DNA of 64,000 nucleotides from an uncultured Burkholderiales bacterium (GCA_903844385.1 CAIMTJ010000018.1:62001-126000); one strand, 5' to 3'; counted from the stretch's first letter, positions 26,291-37,946 are shown. Notes: a model not told the origin generated them from the letters alone. Program-made: numbers and translations.

Positions 26291-26335
26291 TTTATGTTTC
26301 AAAGCCATGAAGCTTGAGTGACGCTTTCATGACCC
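26291..26335 (-). promoter_or_regulatory. Pho box-like cluster and -10 for btaA operon
   Basis: Minus strand: three 7-mers in 11-bp phase, GGGTCAT (26335), GCGTCAC (26324) and GCTTCAT (26313), spaced by GAAA and TCAA; 10 bp later CATAAA (26296-26291). Confidence 0.5.
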
Positions 26336-26407
26336 CCCGACTCAGCTCTCTAAAAGACCCATGCGTTCAATCACACCCCAACACATCACCACGGGTGGCC
26401 CATGAAA

Positions 26408-27748
26408 TCAGGCCACCCAAAGGCTCAACGCTTGCGCGGTTTCTTGAGCCACCTGCAGCTCCGACGCCTCGACCATCACCCTCACCAAGGGCTCCGTGCC
26501 GCTTGGGCGTATGAGCACCCGGCCCTTGTTACCCAAGCGCTTGATGGCTTCTTGCTGGGCCTCTAGGAGCTGGGCGCTGGGCGTCCAGGGCACTGAGGCG
26601 GGCAACTTCACGTTCAAGAGCACCTGCGGGAAAAGATCAATGCCTTGGAGCAACTGCGATGGGGATTTTTCAGCGCGGATGCAGGACTCGAGCACTTGCA
26701 GCGCACTGATCATGCCGTCTCCCGTGGAGTGCTTGTCCAGCACCAACAAGTGACCCGAACCCTCGCCACCCAAAACCCAGCCTTTTTCATGCAAGGCTTC
26801 CAGCACATAGCGGTCGCCCACTTGGGTGCGAATAAACTCAAGCCCCAAGCCTTTGATGGCGTTTTCAATGGCCATATTGGTCATGAGAGTGCCAGCCACC
26901 CCGTGGAGTGTTTCCCCAGACGCCACACGTTGCGAGGCAATGAGGTAGAGCAGCTCATCGCCATCAAAGAGCCGCCCCGATGCATCCACCATTTGGAGGC
27001 GATCGGCGTCGCCATCGAGTGCAATACCAAAGTCGGCATGGTGCGCTCGCACCGCCTCAATCAGTGCTTCGGGGTGGGTCGCGCCCACGCCATCGTTGAT
27101 ATTGAGCCCATTGGGCGTGCAGCCCAAGGAAATCACTTGGGCGCCCAACTCATGGAACACATTGGGTGCAATTTGGTAGGCCGCGCCGTGGGCCGCGTCG
27201 ACCACGATCTTGAGCCCCTTTAAGGTCAAGTCGCTGCCAAAATTGGACTTGCAAAACTCGATATAGCGCCCTTGGGCATCGTTCAATCGCCGCGTTTTAC
27301 CCAGGGATGCAGAGTCCACCCATTGCGGGGCTTCGTTCAAGAGGCTCTCGACCTCGAGCTCCCACTCATCGCTCAACTTGTTGCCCTTACTGGAAAAGAA
27401 CTTGATGCCGTTGTCGTCGAACTTGTTGTGACTCGCACTGATCACGACCCCCAGACTTGCTCGTTGCGCTCGCGTCAAATACGCCACACCTGGCGTGGGC
27501 AAGGGACCCAAGAGGAGCACATCCACACCGGCCGAGTTAAAGCCCGACTCGAGTGCAGACTCGAGCATGTAGCCCGAAATTCGGGTGTCTTTGCCGATGA
27601 GCACCGTGGGTCTGGCGTCGGTTTTTTTCAGCACCCGTCCCACACAATGCGCCAGCTTCAAGATGAAATCTGGGGTAATGGGCGACTGACCCACCCGCCC
27701 ACGGATGCCATCGGTGCCAAAGTATTGGCGTTTATTGTTTGTATTCAT
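26408..27748 (-). CDS. glmM: Phosphoglucosamine mutase
   Basis: 446 aa, normal length. Start [17 protein letters not shown] is the family N-terminus; the phosphoserine active site is in [19 protein letters not shown], the metal loop in [15 protein letters not shown], and the sugar-binding loop in GEGSGHLLV. GlmM converts glucosamine-6-phosphate to glucosamine-1-phosphate for peptidoglycan and LPS precursors. Order rlmE-ftsH-folP-glmM is standard in Burkholderiales, where pstSCAB-phoU-phoBR often follows; here the btaA operon follows instead. Confidence 0.97.
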   Translation of the reverse strand: MNTNNKRQYFGTDGIRGRVGQSPITPDFILKLAHCVGRVLKKTDARPTVLIGKDTRISGYMLESALESGFNSAGVDVLLLGPLPTPGVAYLTRAQRASLGVVISASHNKFDDNGIKFFSSKGNKLSDEWELEVESLLNEAPQWVDSASLGKTRRLNDAQGRYIEFCKSNFGSDLTLKGLKIVVDAAHGAAYQIAPNVFHELGAQVISLGCTPNGLNINDGVGATHPEALIEAVRAHHADFGIALDGDADRLQMVDASGRLFDGDELLYLIASQRVASGETLHGVAGTLMTNMAIENAIKGLGLEFIRTQVGDRYVLEALHEKGWVLGGEGSGHLLVLDKHSTGDGMISALQVLESCIRAEKSPSQLLQGIDLFPQVLLNVKLPASVPWTPSAQLLEAQQEAIKRLGNKGRVLIRPSGTEPLVRVMVEASELQVAQETAQALSLWVA

Positions 27749-27815
27749 GGCTTTGATTTTAGCCCTGCCCGAGTTGGGCTTTTTGCGTTGGGGCTCGCAA
27801 GCTCTGTGGACTGCC

Positions 27816-28661
27816 TCAGCGCGTGAGTCTTTGAGCCAACCACACGGCTTTGGCCGCCAGCGTTTCTTTCACATCGTGCACACGCAGCACCTGCGCGCCT
27901 TTGTCCATGGCAAGGACTGCCGCGGTCACACTCGCAATGAGCCGCTCACCCACGGCCAGTCCCGTGACAACGCCCAAGGAGGACTTTCTGGACCAACCCA
28001 CCAACAACGGCAAGCCCCTCACATGCAATTGCCCTTGGTGAGCCAAGAGCTCAAAGTTTTGCTCAGGGGTTTTGCCAAACCCAATGCCTGGATCCAACAT
28101 CAAGCGAGAAAGCCCGATGCCTTGCCCCAAACAGGCCTCAATGCGTTCGCCCAGGAAGGCCTGAACCTGCGGCACAACCAGGCCTTGCAGGGGGGTGACT
28201 TGCATGGTTTGGGGCTCGCCGTGCATGTGCATCAAACACACCCCACAGCGGTGCTCACCGAGCACAGCCAAAGCCCCCGCTTGTCGGGCAGCAAACACAT
28301 CGTTGATGATGTCGACCCCCATTGCCAAGGCCCGCTTCATGATGCCGGGCTTGTAGGTATCGACGGAGATGGGCAGACCCCACCCCAGCACCTCGTGGAG
28401 GACGGGTTCGAGCCGGGACCACTCGGCTTGTTCAGCCAAAGCCTGGGCGCCTGGGCGGGTGGATTCAGCACCCAAATCCAAAATCTGGGCACCGCTTTTG
28501 AGTTGCGTTTGGGCAAGCTCAATGGCTGCGCGTGTCAAGGCGTGGCTGGACTCGCCGTGCAGGGGTGTCGAAAAAGAGTCTGGGGTGATGTTGACGATCC
28601 CCATCACCAAGGGGGTGGACAAGTCCAGCTCAAAACGGGTGGTTTGCCAGTACTGCGCCAT
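27816..28661 (-). CDS. folP: Dihydropteroate synthase
   Basis: 281 aa TIM barrel. [15 protein letters not shown] near residue 20, [11 protein letters not shown] near 62, and [16 protein letters not shown] near 185 are the pterin and pyrophosphate-binding segments. It joins para-aminobenzoate to dihydropterin pyrophosphate in folate synthesis, the sulfonamide target. It ends 67 bp before glmM and follows ftsH, probably one transcript. Confidence 0.97.
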   Translation of the reverse strand: MAQYWQTTRFELDLSTPLVMGIVNITPDSFSTPLHGESSHALTRAAIELAQTQLKSGAQILDLGAESTRPGAQALAEQAEWSRLEPVLHEVLGWGLPISVDTYKPGIMKRALAMGVDIINDVFAARQAGALAVLGEHRCGVCLMHMHGEPQTMQVTPLQGLVVPQVQAFLGERIEACLGQGIGLSRLMLDPGIGFGKTPEQNFELLAHQGQLHVRGLPLLVGWSRKSSLGVVTGLAVGERLIASVTAAVLAMDKGAQVLRVHDVKETLAAKAVWLAQRLTR

Positions 28662-28744
28662 GGCTCAAAGCCCCCCGCTGGAAGTCCCTGGCCACCGACT
28701 CACACTCCCCCAGGCCGCCCAAGTGTTGACTCGGGCAGCGCGGC

Positions 28745-30685
28745 TCAAGCGTCCAGACCCGAACGCGCCGCAGAAGGCGCTGTCACGACGGCCGGTGTGC
28801 CGCCGCTAGAGCCATCGCTTGAGGGTGGAATACGCGGTGTCCAGTCTTTGGGCGGCTGGGGCGTGCGTCCGGCCATGATGTCGTTGATCTGATCGCTGTC
28901 GATCGTCTCCCACTCCAAGAGCGCTTTGGCCATGGCGTGCATCTGATCGGCATGGTCCTCAATCAAGGTTCTCGCCATGTAGTATTGGGTGTCGATGATG
29001 CTTCTCACCTCGTCATCGACTTTTTGCATGGTCGACTCGGACATGTTGGTGGTTTTGGTCACCGAGCGGCCCAAAAACACCTCGCCCTCGTTTTCTGCAT
29101 AAACCATGGGGCCCAGGGCCTGGGTCATGCCGTAGCGCATGACCATGTCACGGGCAATTTGAGTCGCACGCTCAAAGTCGTTGCTCGCCCCGGTGGTCAT
29201 TTGGTTCATGAACACCTCTTCGGCAATGCGACCGCCAAAGAGCATGCTGATTTGATTGAGCATGTACTCGCGGTCGTAGCTGTAACGGTCCTTCTCGGGC
29301 AAACTCATCGTGACACCCAAAGCGCGTCCACGCGGAATGATGGTGACTTTGTGCACAGGATCACACTTGGGCAGGAGTTTACCAATCAAGGCGTGACCCG
29401 ACTCGTGGTAGGCGGTGTTGCGACGCTCCTCCTCGGGCATGACCATGCTTTTGCGCTCGGGGCCCATCAAAATTTTGTCTTTGGCTTTCTCAAAGTCCAC
29501 CATCTCGACCACGCGAGCATTTCTTCTAGCCGCCATCAAGGCCGCTTCATTGCACAAATTGGCCAAATCAGCACCACTCATGCCGGGTGTGCCACGGGCA
29601 ATGACGCCCGCTGCCACGTCTTGGCCGATGGGCACTTTTCTCATGTGCACATTCAAAATTTGTTCTCTGCCACGGATATCGGGCAAGGTCACATAGACTT
29701 GGCGATCAAAACGGCCTGGGCGCAAGAGCGCCGCGTCCAAAATATCTGGCCGGTTGGTGGCCGCCACCACAATGACTCCCAAATTGGTCTCAAAGCCGTC
29801 CATCTCCACGAGCATTTGGTTCAAGGTCTGCTCGCGCTCATCGTTACCGCCACCGAGACCGGCGCCACGTTGGCGACCCACGGCATCAATCTCGTCAATG
29901 AAAATGATGCAAGGCGCATTCTTTTTGGCGTTTTCAAACATGTCGCGCACGCGAGCCGCGCCCACACCCACAAACATCTCCACAAAATCCGAGCCCGAGA
30001 TGCTGAAAAAAGGCACCTTGGCTTCACCGGCAATGCCTTTGGCGAGCAAAGTTTTACCCGTTCCTGGCGGCCCCACGAGGAGTAAGCCGCGGGGAATTCG
30101 CCCACCGAGCTTTTGAAAGCGTTGCGGATCCTTGAGGAAATCCACCACTTCCTTCACCTCTTCCTTGGCCTCGTCGCAGCCTGCGACGTCGGCAAAGGTG
30201 ACGGTGTTGTTGTTTTCATCGAGCATGCGCGCTTTGCTCTTGCCAAAACTGAAGGCGCCTCCCTTGCCCCCGCCTTGCATTTGACGCATGAAGTAGACCC
30301 ACACCCCAATGAGGAGCAGCATGGGCCCCCAGCTGACCAAGAGGGTCATCAAGAGCGAGCCCTCTTCGCGAGGCTTGACATCAAATTTGACGCCATTGGC
30401 AATCAAGTCGCCCACCAAGCCACGATCGAGATAGGTTGCATTGGTGCGCACTTTTCGCTCATCGTAGGTGATGGCGACAATTTCTGTGCCCGACTGGCCT
30501 TCTTGAATGGTGGCGGTTTTGATGCGTTTGGCTCGGACTTCTTCCAAAAAGTCAGAGTAACCCATGTAGCTCGCGCTGCCGGTGGAGTTTTTGTCAAATT
30601 GCTTGAATACGGTGAAGAGCACCAAGGCAATAACGAGCCATACGGCCACTTTTGAGAACCATTGATTGTTCAATGCCAGCTCCAA
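28745..30685 (-). CDS. ftsH: ATP-dependent zinc metalloprotease FtsH
   Basis: 646 aa inner-membrane AAA+ protease. Two N-terminal membrane segments ([34 protein letters not shown]), Walker A GPPGTGKT, Walker [17 protein letters not shown], and the zinc site HESGH with later Glu. It degrades misfolded membrane proteins and, in enterobacteria, LpxC and sigma-32. It lies between rlmE and folP as in most betaproteobacteria. The C-terminal tail is Pro/Ser-rich. Confidence 0.98.
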   Translation of the reverse strand: MELALNNQWFSKVAVWLVIALVLFTVFKQFDKNSTGSASYMGYSDFLEEVRAKRIKTATIQEGQSGTEIVAITYDERKVRTNATYLDRGLVGDLIANGVKFDVKPREEGSLLMTLLVSWGPMLLLIGVWVYFMRQMQGGGKGGAFSFGKSKARMLDENNNTVTFADVAGCDEAKEEVKEVVDFLKDPQRFQKLGGRIPRGLLLVGPPGTGKTLLAKGIAGEAKVPFFSISGSDFVEMFVGVGAARVRDMFENAKKNAPCIIFIDEIDAVGRQRGAGLGGGNDEREQTLNQMLVEMDGFETNLGVIVVAATNRPDILDAALLRPGRFDRQVYVTLPDIRGREQILNVHMRKVPIGQDVAAGVIARGTPGMSGADLANLCNEAALMAARRNARVVEMVDFEKAKDKILMGPERKSMVMPEEERRNTAYHESGHALIGKLLPKCDPVHKVTIIPRGRALGVTMSLPEKDRYSYDREYMLNQISMLFGGRIAEEVFMNQMTTGASNDFERATQIARDMVMRYGMTQALGPMVYAENEGEVFLGRSVTKTTNMSESTMQKVDDEVRSIIDTQYYMARTLIEDHADQMHAMAKALLEWETIDSDQINDIMAGRTPQPPKDWTPRIPPSSDGSSGGTPAVVTAPSAARSGLDA

Positions 30686-30820
30686 TCGATTAAGGGGACA
30701 CAGTGATCACAACAGTGATATGAGAGCCATTTTATGCTTTTCAAGACGCGGAGGGTTATTTTCCCTCAAATGAGGCCAAAACGCGAAGAGGTATTGCCGT
30801 TTTGCCCCAACTTCAACCCA

Positions 30821-31537
30821 TCAAGCCTCGTTTTGGGGGGATAAATCGTTGTTTTCAGTCGAATTCGAACCCACCACCTTGCTCTCTTTGAGGCCCAAAC
30901 CGATCAAAAAGGTCTCGGAGGACTTGTCCCGGCTCGCTTTGGGCTTCAAGGGCTTGACCCGCACAAAATGGTCCTTAAAGAGCTTGACGAGTTGGCTGTA
31001 GCCGCTGCCGTGAAACACTTTGACCACCAAGGCACCTTCGGGCTTCATGTGCGTTTGGCTGAACTCCAAGGCGAGCTCAATCAAGTGGGCAATGCGAGCG
31101 GCATCGGCCGACTCAATGCCCGACAAATTGGGGGCCATGTCTGAGACCACCACATCGGCGAGCCGCCCCGACATCGCCACACTCAGGAGAGTGGCGACTG
31201 CAGGCTCGCGAAAGTCGCCCTGAATGAACTCCACACCTTCAATGGGCTCCATGGGCAAGATATCCAAGGCCAAGATCACGCCATTGAGCTCGCCCACGGC
31301 AGCGCCATCGGGCGAGAGTTTTCGTCTCACATACTGGCTCCATGCACCCGGGGCCGAGCCCAAATCCACCACCAAGTCGCCAGGCTTGATGAGTCGCAAC
31401 TGCTCATCGATTTCTTTCAATTTGTAGGCCGCTCTGGCGCGATAGCCCTCTTTTTTGGCCAATTTGACGTAGGTGTCATTGGCATGGTCATTGAGCCAGG
31501 CTTTGTTGACTTTTTTACTTTTTGTCTTGATCTTCAA
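30821..31537 (-). CDS. rlmE: 23S rRNA (uridine-2'-O-) methyltransferase RlmE/FtsJ
   Basis: 238 aa. [35 protein letters not shown] at the N-terminus and the AdoMet motif [13 protein letters not shown] (near residue 60), plus [11 protein letters not shown] with the catalytic Asp, identify RlmE. A TTG start at 31537 preceded by GGAAG was chosen because no ATG fits; the open frame upstream is only non-coding read-through across the divergent yhbY. It 2'-O-methylates 23S rRNA in the peptidyl transferase loop. Confidence 0.93.
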   Translation of the reverse strand: MKIKTKSKKVNKAWLNDHANDTYVKLAKKEGYRARAAYKLKEIDEQLRLIKPGDLVVDLGSAPGAWSQYVRRKLSPDGAAVGELNGVILALDILPMEPIEGVEFIQGDFREPAVATLLSVAMSGRLADVVVSDMAPNLSGIESADAARIAHLIELALEFSQTHMKPEGALVVKVFHGSGYSQLVKLFKDHFVRVKPLKPKASRDKSSETFLIGLGLKESKVVGSNSTENNDLSPQNEA

Positions 31538-31573
31538 TACATTCTTCCATGTTAAAGAGGGATAATACCCTTT

Positions 31574-32056
31574 ATGCCTGCAGTTATCCTCTCCCCCACC
31601 GTTCGCAAAGAGCACCGCGCCCTTGCCCACCACCTCAACCCCGTTGTCATGATCGGCTCCGAGGGCCTGAGCGAGTCCGTCATCAAAGAAGTCGACCACG
31701 CCTTGAGCGCACACGGCTTGATCAAGGTGAGGGTTCATGGTGACGACCGCACGGCGCGAGAAGCCATGCTGCTGAGCTTGACCGATCAGCTGAACGCGGC
31801 GGCCATCCAACACATCGGCAAGCTTTTTGTGCTCTGGCGCGAAAAACCTGAAAAAAGCGCCGAACGCGAGATCGACCCCGAGCGCAAAGCCGCTCCTCGC
31901 GACTTCAAAGTCCTCAAATACTCCTCTCGCGGGGGTCAACGCCCTGAGGTGCGCACCCTCACGGTCCTTGGTAACCAGCGCTTGAGTGCAGGCGGCCAAG
32001 TCAAGCGCGCCAAACCCAAACAAAAGTCAGTGAAAAAATCTTCACAAAAATCCTGA
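31574..32056 (+). CDS. yhbY: YhbY-type CRM-domain RNA-binding protein
   Basis: 160 aa. The first 95 residues are a CRM domain ([38 protein letters not shown]) as in YhbY, a pre-50S ribosomal subunit-associated protein. The last 60 residues are a basic, Lys-rich extension not found in the 97-aa E. coli protein but common in betaproteobacteria. Divergent from rlmE with 36 bp between starts, the usual arrangement. Confidence 0.92.
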   Translation: MPAVILSPTVRKEHRALAHHLNPVVMIGSEGLSESVIKEVDHALSAHGLIKVRVHGDDRTAREAMLLSLTDQLNAAAIQHIGKLFVLWREKPEKSAEREIDPERKAAPRDFKVLKYSSRGGQRPEVRTLTVLGNQRLSAGGQVKRAKPKQKSVKKSSQKS

Positions 32057-32080
32057 GTGAGCCAGACCTCTAAGGAGGCG

Positions 32081-32599
32081 CTAGCTCCAAAAACGGCGCG
32101 ACTTGAGTAAGAGCACACTCGCCAAGATCCACATCAAAGCATAGGTCAAAGTGCCCACACTGTGCCAAGTCGCGCGCTCGAGTCCGAGCGTGATGTGAGG
32201 GATCACCACCGTGAGCATCCCGAGCGCCAAAGCGGCGCTGCCACCCAGACCCCATAGGCTCAAGCGCCAGTGTCTTGAGATGACACTCTCGTGCGCCGAC
32301 TCTAGTTCGCCGCCACCCGCACTTTCACGACTTGGCCCTGGTGAGCCCAAGGCCCAACCCCAGTCCCGCTCCTGGGGGCCATGAGGCGAGAGCGGATTGA
32401 GGACTCGCGCCAAGACCCACAGCAGCACAGGAGCGAGCAAGCTCACCCAACTCGCCCACTCAAACAAATGCCCAGCCACCAGACCGGCCAAGGCCTTGGG
32501 GCTCACCCAAACAAAGAGGAGAGGCACCACAACAAAGCCAATGGTGGTGAGACTGCCCCACCACAAAGCGCCAATAAAAAAACCCACAGAGCCAAGCAT
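32081..32599 (-). CDS. DUF4149-type four-helix membrane protein
   Basis: 172 aa from ATG 32599 (an earlier in-frame ATG at 32632 has no ribosome site). Four hydrophobic segments: VGFFIGALWWGSLTTIGFVVVPLLF, WVSLLAPVLLWVLARVL, LSLWGLGGSAALALGMLTVVI and TLTYALMWILASVLLL. The middle loop has a Gly/Ser/Glu-rich insert. Its position between yhbY and greA is conserved in Burkholderiales. Function unknown. Confidence 0.75.
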   Translation of the reverse strand: MLGSVGFFIGALWWGSLTTIGFVVVPLLFVWVSPKALAGLVAGHLFEWASWVSLLAPVLLWVLARVLNPLSPHGPQERDWGWALGSPGPSRESAGGGELESAHESVISRHWRLSLWGLGGSAALALGMLTVVIPHITLGLERATWHSVGTLTYALMWILASVLLLKSRRFWS

Positions 32600-32662
32600 A
32601 GTAAGCCCTCCCCCCTTGTTGAGAGTCAACACGCGTCAACCCAGCCACCCCCAAGCGTGACT

Positions 32663-33139
32663 TTACCGATAAGACACGGACACAATTTCGTAGCGTTTTT
32701 CTCCACCCGGGGCTTGCACCACGGCCATGTCACCGTCTTCTTTGCCAATCAAGGCCCGCGCAATGGGTGAGCTCACGTTGATGAGTCCGAGCTTCAAGTC
32801 CGCCTCGTCTTCACCCACAATTTGATAGGTCACCTCCTCCGAGGTGCTCTGGTCTTGCAAGACCACCGTCGAGCCAAACACCACCTTGCCATCGGCATCC
32901 AGGGCACTGGGATCAATGACTTGAGACATGGACAGTTTGCTCTCGATTTCTTGAATTCGACCCTCAATAAAGCCTTGGCGATCTTTGGCCGCGTCGTACT
33001 CGGCGTTCTCGCTCAAGTCGCCTTGCGCTCGGGCCTCGGCAATGGCGTTGATGACCGAGGGTCTATCGACTGTTTTTAAGCGGTGCAACTCTTCTTTGAG
33101 CTTTTCGGCGCCTCGTTTGGTAATCGGTATCGTGGCCAT
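32663..33139 (-). CDS. greA: Transcription elongation factor GreA
   Basis: 158 aa, standard length. N-terminal coiled coil with the acidic tip [16 protein letters not shown], followed by the FKBP-like C-terminal domain ([36 protein letters not shown]). GreA stimulates RNA polymerase to cleave backtracked transcripts. It follows carB by 190 bp, a common order. Confidence 0.97.
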   Translation of the reverse strand: MATIPITKRGAEKLKEELHRLKTVDRPSVINAIAEARAQGDLSENAEYDAAKDRQGFIEGRIQEIESKLSMSQVIDPSALDADGKVVFGSTVVLQDQSTSEEVTYQIVGEDEADLKLGLINVSSPIARALIGKEDGDMAVVQAPGGEKRYEIVSVSYR

Positions 33140-33329
33140 GCTAAAAATCCTCGTTGTAAAACATCCCCGATCGGCTCAGGGAACCATCGGTCATCATAAT
33201 GGACAAAGGCGAGTGCGCTGCCCAAGCGCGGGCTGGCCAACCCCAGACGCTGGGTGGGCGAGGCAGTGGCTTGGCGAGATGCATGCGACTGGGCACAGGG
33301 GTGTTCATGTCAAGCGTGCCCCATGGATC

Positions 33330-36300
33330 TCAAGCCTGGTGGTGGAGTTGCGCGTGCAGCTCTTGCAAGGAATAAACCTTCAAGTCGTCCATGTGGCGCA
33401 TGCCTTGCACGGCGGCTTGCGCGCCGGCCATGGTGGTGAACGTGGTCACGCGAGCGAGCAAGGCGGAGGTGCGAATCTGGCGCGAATCGGCAATGGCGTT
33501 GCGCCTCTCCTCCACCGTGTTGATCACCAGCGCGACCTCTTGGTTTTTGATCATATCGACCACATGGGGGCGACCTTCGGTCACTTTGTTGACCACTTGG
33601 ACCGCAATGCCAGCACTCGCAATGGCCGCGGCCGTGCCCTTGGTGGCCACCAGCTCAAAGCCGAGGGCGACCAACTCCTGGGCGATCGACACCGCGCGGG
33701 GTTTGTCACTGTTTTTGACCGTGAGAAACACCTTCTTCACCGCAGCCTTGGCACTGGGCAACTGGGTGCCAGCGGCAATTTGGCTCTTGACAAAGGCTTC
33801 ACCAAAGGTGTGGCCCACCCCCATGACTTCGCCCGTGGATTTCATCTCTGGCCCCAAGATGGTGTCAACACCGGGGAACTTCACAAAGGGAAACACCGCC
33901 TCTTTGACGCTGAAGTAAGGTGGGGTCACTTCACTCACAATGCCCTGAGACGCCAGTGATTGGCCCACCATGCAGCGAGCCGCGACCTTGGCGAGTTGAA
34001 TACCGGTGGCCTTGGAGACAAAGGGGACGGTTCTGGAGGCACGGGGGTTGACCTCCAGCACAAAAATCACATCCTGGCCGTCTTGGTGTTGGATGGCGAA
34101 CTGCACATTCATGAGCCCCACCACCTGCAGGGCTTGGGCCATGGCGGCAGTTTGGCGCTTGATCTCTTGCACCGTCTGGGTTGACAAGGAATAGGGTGGC
34201 AAAGAGCAAGCCGAGTCGCCGCTGTGCACGCCGGCTTGCTCAATGTGCTCCATCACCCCACCAATGAAGGTGACCGAGCCGTCGCGCAAACAGTCGACAT
34301 CACACTCGATGGCGTCGTTCAAGAAACGGTCGAGCAGCACAGGCGAGTCATGCGAGACTTTGACCGCTTCACGCATGTAGCGCTCCAAATCGCGCTCCTC
34401 GTGCACGATCTCCATGGCGCGACCACCGAGCACGTAGCTCGGGCGCACGACCAAGGGGTAGCCCAAATCGCGGGCCTTGGCCAAGGCCTCCTCCTCGGTT
34501 CGGGCGGTGGCGTTGGGGGGTTGTCTGAGTCCCAAGTCTTGGAGGACTTTTTGAAAGCGCTCACGGTCCTCGGCCGCATCGATCATGTCGGGGCTCGTGC
34601 CAATGATGGGCACGCCTGCGGCTTCAAGCCCCAAGGCCAACTTGAGCGGGGTTTGCCCACCATACTGCACAATCACCCCCAGGGGCTTTTCGCGGTCCAC
34701 AATCTCCAGCACATCCTCCAGCGTCAAGGGCTCAAAGTACAAGCGGTCACTCGTGTCGTAATCGGTCGAGACGGTCTCGGGGTTGCAGTTGACCATGATG
34801 GTTTCATAGCCATCTTCCCTGAGTGCCATGGCCGCGTGCACGCAGCAGTAATCAAACTCAATGCCTTGGCCGATGCGGTTGGGCCCACCGCCCAAGACCA
34901 TGATCTTTTTGGCGCTGCTCGGATTGGCCTCGCACTCTTGCTCATAGGTCGAGTAGAGGTAAGCGGTGTCGGTTTGAAACTCGGCTGCGCACGTGTCCAC
35001 CCGTTTATAGACCGGTCGCACACCGTGAGTGTGCCGGTAGGCTCTCACGTCTTGCTCGCTCACTTTGAGCAACTTGGCCATGCGCCGATCGGAAAACCCT
35101 TTTTGTTTGAGTTGTCTGAGCTCAACGGGGGTGATGGCCTGGAGCTCAGTGTTCTCCAACTCGAGCTCAATTTTGACAATCTCTTCGATTTGATCCAAAA
35201 ACCATGGATCGATGCGGGTGAGGGCATGGACTTCCTCAACACTCATGCCCAGCGCAAAGGCGTCTCCCACATACCAAATCCGCTCAGGCCCAGGGGCGCC
35301 GAGTTCGCGCTCGAGAACTTCTCGGTCTTGGGTCTTCTCGTTCATGCCGTCCACACCGACTTCGAGTCCGCGCAAGGCCTTTTGAAACGACTCTTGGAAG
35401 GTTCGTCCCATGGCCATCACCTCGCCCACCGATTTCATTTGGGTGGTGAGGCGTGAATCGGCCTGGGGGAATTTCTCAAATGCAAAGCGTGGAATCTTGG
35501 TCACCACGTAGTCAATACTGGGCTCAAAGGAGGCCGGCGTTTGGCCAGAGGTGATGTCGTTCTTGAGCTCATCCAAGGTGTAGCCCACGGCCAACTTGGC
35601 CGCCACTTTGGCAATCGGAAAGCCCGTCGCTTTGGAGGCCAAGGCCGAGGAGCGAGACACGCGAGGGTTCATCTCAATCACCACCATGCGTCCGTCCTTG
35701 GGGTTGATGGAGAACTGCACGTTCGAGCCGCCCGTGTCCACCCCAATTTCTCTGAGCACCGCCAGGGACGCGTTTCTCAAAATTTGGTACTCTTTGTCGG
35801 TGAGGGTCTGCGCTGGTGCAACCGTGATCGAGTCACCCGTGTGTACCCCCATGGGGTCCAAATTCTCAATCGAGCACACGATGATGCAGTTGTCGGCCTT
35901 GTCGCGCACGACCTCCATCTCGTACTCTTTCCACCCCAGCAGCGACTCTTCAATCAAGAGCTCGTGTGTTGGGGAAGCCTCCAAGCCGCGTTTGCAAATC
36001 GTCTCAAACTCTTCAGCGTTGTAGGCGATGCCCCCGCCGGTGCCCCCGAGCGTGAAACTGGGCCGTATGACGACTGGAAAACCCAGGCCCTTTTGCACGC
36101 CCCAGGCCTCCTCCAAACTGTGGGCAATGCCCGATTTGGCTGAACCCAGACCAATGCGGGTCATCGCGTCCTTGAATTTCAAGCGGTCTTCGGCCATGTC
36201 GATGGCCTCGGGGGTTGCGCCAATCAACTCCACCTTGAAGCGTTCGAGCACACCGTGGTGCCACAAATCGAGGGCGCAATTGAGAGCGGTCTGTCCACCC

Positions 36301-36569
36301 ATGGTGGGAAGAATCGCATCCGGGCGCTCGCGCTCGATGATCTTCTCCACCGTCTGCCAAGTGATGGGCTCGATGTAGGTGACGTCGGCCGTGGCCGGGT
36401 CGGTCATGATGGTGGCAGGATTGGAGTTGATCAAAATCACCCGGTAGCCCTCTTCTCTGAGGGCCTTGCAAGCTTGCACGCCTGAGTAATCAAACTCACA
36501 CGCTTGTCCGATGATGATGGGGCCAGCCCCGATGATCAAAATACTCTTGAGGTCTAGGCGCTTAGGCAT
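33330..36569 (-). CDS. carB: Carbamoyl-phosphate synthase large subunit
   Basis: 1079 aa with two homologous ATP-grasp halves (each beginning [21 protein letters not shown] or [20 protein letters not shown]) and a C-terminal methylglyoxal synthase-like allosteric domain. It makes carbamoyl phosphate from bicarbonate, ammonia and two ATP for arginine and pyrimidine synthesis. The start overlaps the end of carA by 8 bp, indicating coupled translation. Confidence 0.98.
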   Translation of the reverse strand: MPKRLDLKSILIIGAGPIIIGQACEFDYSGVQACKALREEGYRVILINSNPATIMTDPATADVTYIEPITWQTVEKIIERERPDAILPTMGGQTALNCALDLWHHGVLERFKVELIGATPEAIDMAEDRLKFKDAMTRIGLGSAKSGIAHSLEEAWGVQKGLGFPVVIRPSFTLGGTGGGIAYNAEEFETICKRGLEASPTHELLIEESLLGWKEYEMEVVRDKADNCIIVCSIENLDPMGVHTGDSITVAPAQTLTDKEYQILRNASLAVLREIGVDTGGSNVQFSINPKDGRMVVIEMNPRVSRSSALASKATGFPIAKVAAKLAVGYTLDELKNDITSGQTPASFEPSIDYVVTKIPRFAFEKFPQADSRLTTQMKSVGEVMAMGRTFQESFQKALRGLEVGVDGMNEKTQDREVLERELGAPGPERIWYVGDAFALGMSVEEVHALTRIDPWFLDQIEEIVKIELELENTELQAITPVELRQLKQKGFSDRRMAKLLKVSEQDVRAYRHTHGVRPVYKRVDTCAAEFQTDTAYLYSTYEQECEANPSSAKKIMVLGGGPNRIGQGIEFDYCCVHAAMALREDGYETIMVNCNPETVSTDYDTSDRLYFEPLTLEDVLEIVDREKPLGVIVQYGGQTPLKLALGLEAAGVPIIGTSPDMIDAAEDRERFQKVLQDLGLRQPPNATARTEEEALAKARDLGYPLVVRPSYVLGGRAMEIVHEERDLERYMREAVKVSHDSPVLLDRFLNDAIECDVDCLRDGSVTFIGGVMEHIEQAGVHSGDSACSLPPYSLSTQTVQEIKRQTAAMAQALQVVGLMNVQFAIQHQDGQDVIFVLEVNPRASRTVPFVSKATGIQLAKVAARCMVGQSLASQGIVSEVTPPYFSVKEAVFPFVKFPGVDTILGPEMKSTGEVMGVGHTFGEAFVKSQIAAGTQLPSAKAAVKKVFLTVKNSDKPRAVSIAQELVALGFELVATKGTAAAIASAGIAVQVVNKVTEGRPHVVDMIKNQEVALVINTVEERRNAIADSRQIRTSALLARVTTFTTMAGAQAAVQGMRHMDDLKVYSLQELHAQLHHQA

Positions 36570-37743
36570 GGGGGTGGGTCTCCATCAGGTGGATGAAGCG
36601 ATCAAAAAGGTAGGCGATGTCTTGTGGCCCGGGCGAGGCCTCGGGGTGGCCTTGAAAGGAAAAGGCTGGGCAGTCGACTCTCTCGAGTCCTTGCAAGGAG
36701 CCATCGAACAAGGAGACGTGGGTGGTGCGCAAATGCGCGGGCAGACTCTGTGGGTTCACGGCAAAGCCATGGTTTTGAGAGGTGATGCACACGCGACCGC
36801 TATCAAGGTCCTTGACCGGATGGTTGGCGCCGTGGTGGCCAAACTTCATCTTGAACGTCTTGGCGCCACTGGCCAAGGCCATGATTTGGTGGCCCAAGCA
36901 AATGCCAAAGAGCGGCACTTTGCGCGCCATGAACTCGCGCGCTGCGTCAATGGCATAGTCACACGGCTCAGGGTCTCCAGGGCCGTTGGAGAGAAAAACG
37001 CCTTGGGGTGACATGGCCAACACCTCGGCCACTGGGGTTTTAGCGCTCACCACCGTGATCTTGGCGCCTCGTGAGTGGAGCATGCGCAAAATGTTGTGCT
37101 TGACCCCAAAATCATAGGCCACCACGTGTAAGGGTGGGCCCACGCGAGAGACGCCCTGCGCGTAACCCGAGCCCAAGGCCCATTCGCCCTCGCTCCAATC
37201 GTAGGGCTTGGCCGTGGTGACGGTTTGTGCCAAATCGAGTCCGGCCATGCTCGGCGCCGATTTGGCGAGTTCACACGCCGCTTGGACGTGGGCATCGGTG
37301 AGGGCCTCGCCGGGCTTGAGCGCAAGAATTGCGCCGTTTTGAGCGCCATGGGTGCGCAAGAGGCGAGTCAAGCGTCGGGTATCGAGCCCCATGATCCCAA
37401 TCTTGCCTTGTGCCGCGAGATAGGACTGCAAAGTCTGGGTGCTTCTGAAGTTGCTGGGCGCGATCGGCAAGGCCTTGATGATGAGGCCCGCAGCCTGAAT
37501 GGACGCGGACTCGACATCTTCGGGGTTGATGCCATAGTTGCCAATGTGGGGATAGGTGAAGGTGACGAGTTGCTGGGCATAGCTCGCATCGGTCAAAATT
37601 TCTTGGTAGCCGGTCATGGAGGTGTTAAAGACCACCTCCCCGACACTGGAGCCCGCAGCACCCACGGATTCCCCGAGAAAGACACTGGCGTCAGCAAGCG
37701 CCAAGACGGCGCGAGGATGTTTCCCCTGAAGAGACAAAAGCAC
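36562..37743 (-). CDS. carA: Carbamoyl-phosphate synthase small subunit
   Basis: 393 aa glutamine amidotransferase. Nucleophile Cys lies in [12 protein letters not shown], with partner His and Glu in [17 protein letters not shown] start follows GGAG at proper distance; the N-terminus [21 protein letters not shown] fits the family. It supplies ammonia to CarB. A leader of about 190 nt from the likely promoter leaves room for attenuation-type control, unseen as yet. Confidence 0.97.
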   Translation of the reverse strand: MLLSLQGKHPRAVLALADASVFLGESVGAAGSSVGEVVFNTSMTGYQEILTDASYAQQLVTFTYPHIGNYGINPEDVESASIQAAGLIIKALPIAPSNFRSTQTLQSYLAAQGKIGIMGLDTRRLTRLLRTHGAQNGAILALKPGEALTDAHVQAACELAKSAPSMAGLDLAQTVTTAKPYDWSEGEWALGSGYAQGVSRVGPPLHVVAYDFGVKHNILRMLHSRGAKITVVSAKTPVAEVLAMSPQGVFLSNGPGDPEPCDYAIDAAREFMARKVPLFGICLGHQIMALASGAKTFKMKFGHHGANHPVKDLDSGRVCITSQNHGFAVNPQSLPAHLRTTHVSLFDGSLQGLERVDCPAFSFQGHPEASPGPQDIAYLFDRFIHLMETHPHA

Positions 37744-37940
37744 TGGGTTCTCCGTAAAAGGTCGGTGGCGCCCCAGGGTGGCACAAAGCCCGTGTGTGTC
37801 AAAACAAGCGTGGCAAAGCGTTGTGCGGTCATGCGCCTATCGCGGCCTCGGTGTGCCTCAGGGGTTGAGGCGATTTGGGTCTTGGGGCAGGGCTTTTGCT
37901 GGGAACGCGCGAAGTCGAAATTGACTCTTAAAAGCCACCC

Positions 37941-37946
37941 ATTATA
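37941..37946 (-). promoter_or_regulatory. Likely carAB promoter -10
   Basis: A perfect TATAAT on the minus strand, followed by GGG, about 195 bp before carA. The -35 element is unclear. Confidence 0.4.

Noticed and set aside
27705-28892. 395-aa plus-strand open frame across folP and flanks
   Set aside because: Covers the whole of folP in antisense, runs into glmM and ftsH ends, no domain seen.
28937-30085. 382-aa open frame opposite ftsH
   Set aside because: Antisense to FtsH; no motifs of its own.
34224-35456. 410-aa open frame opposite carB
   Set aside because: Antisense to CarB; composition only.
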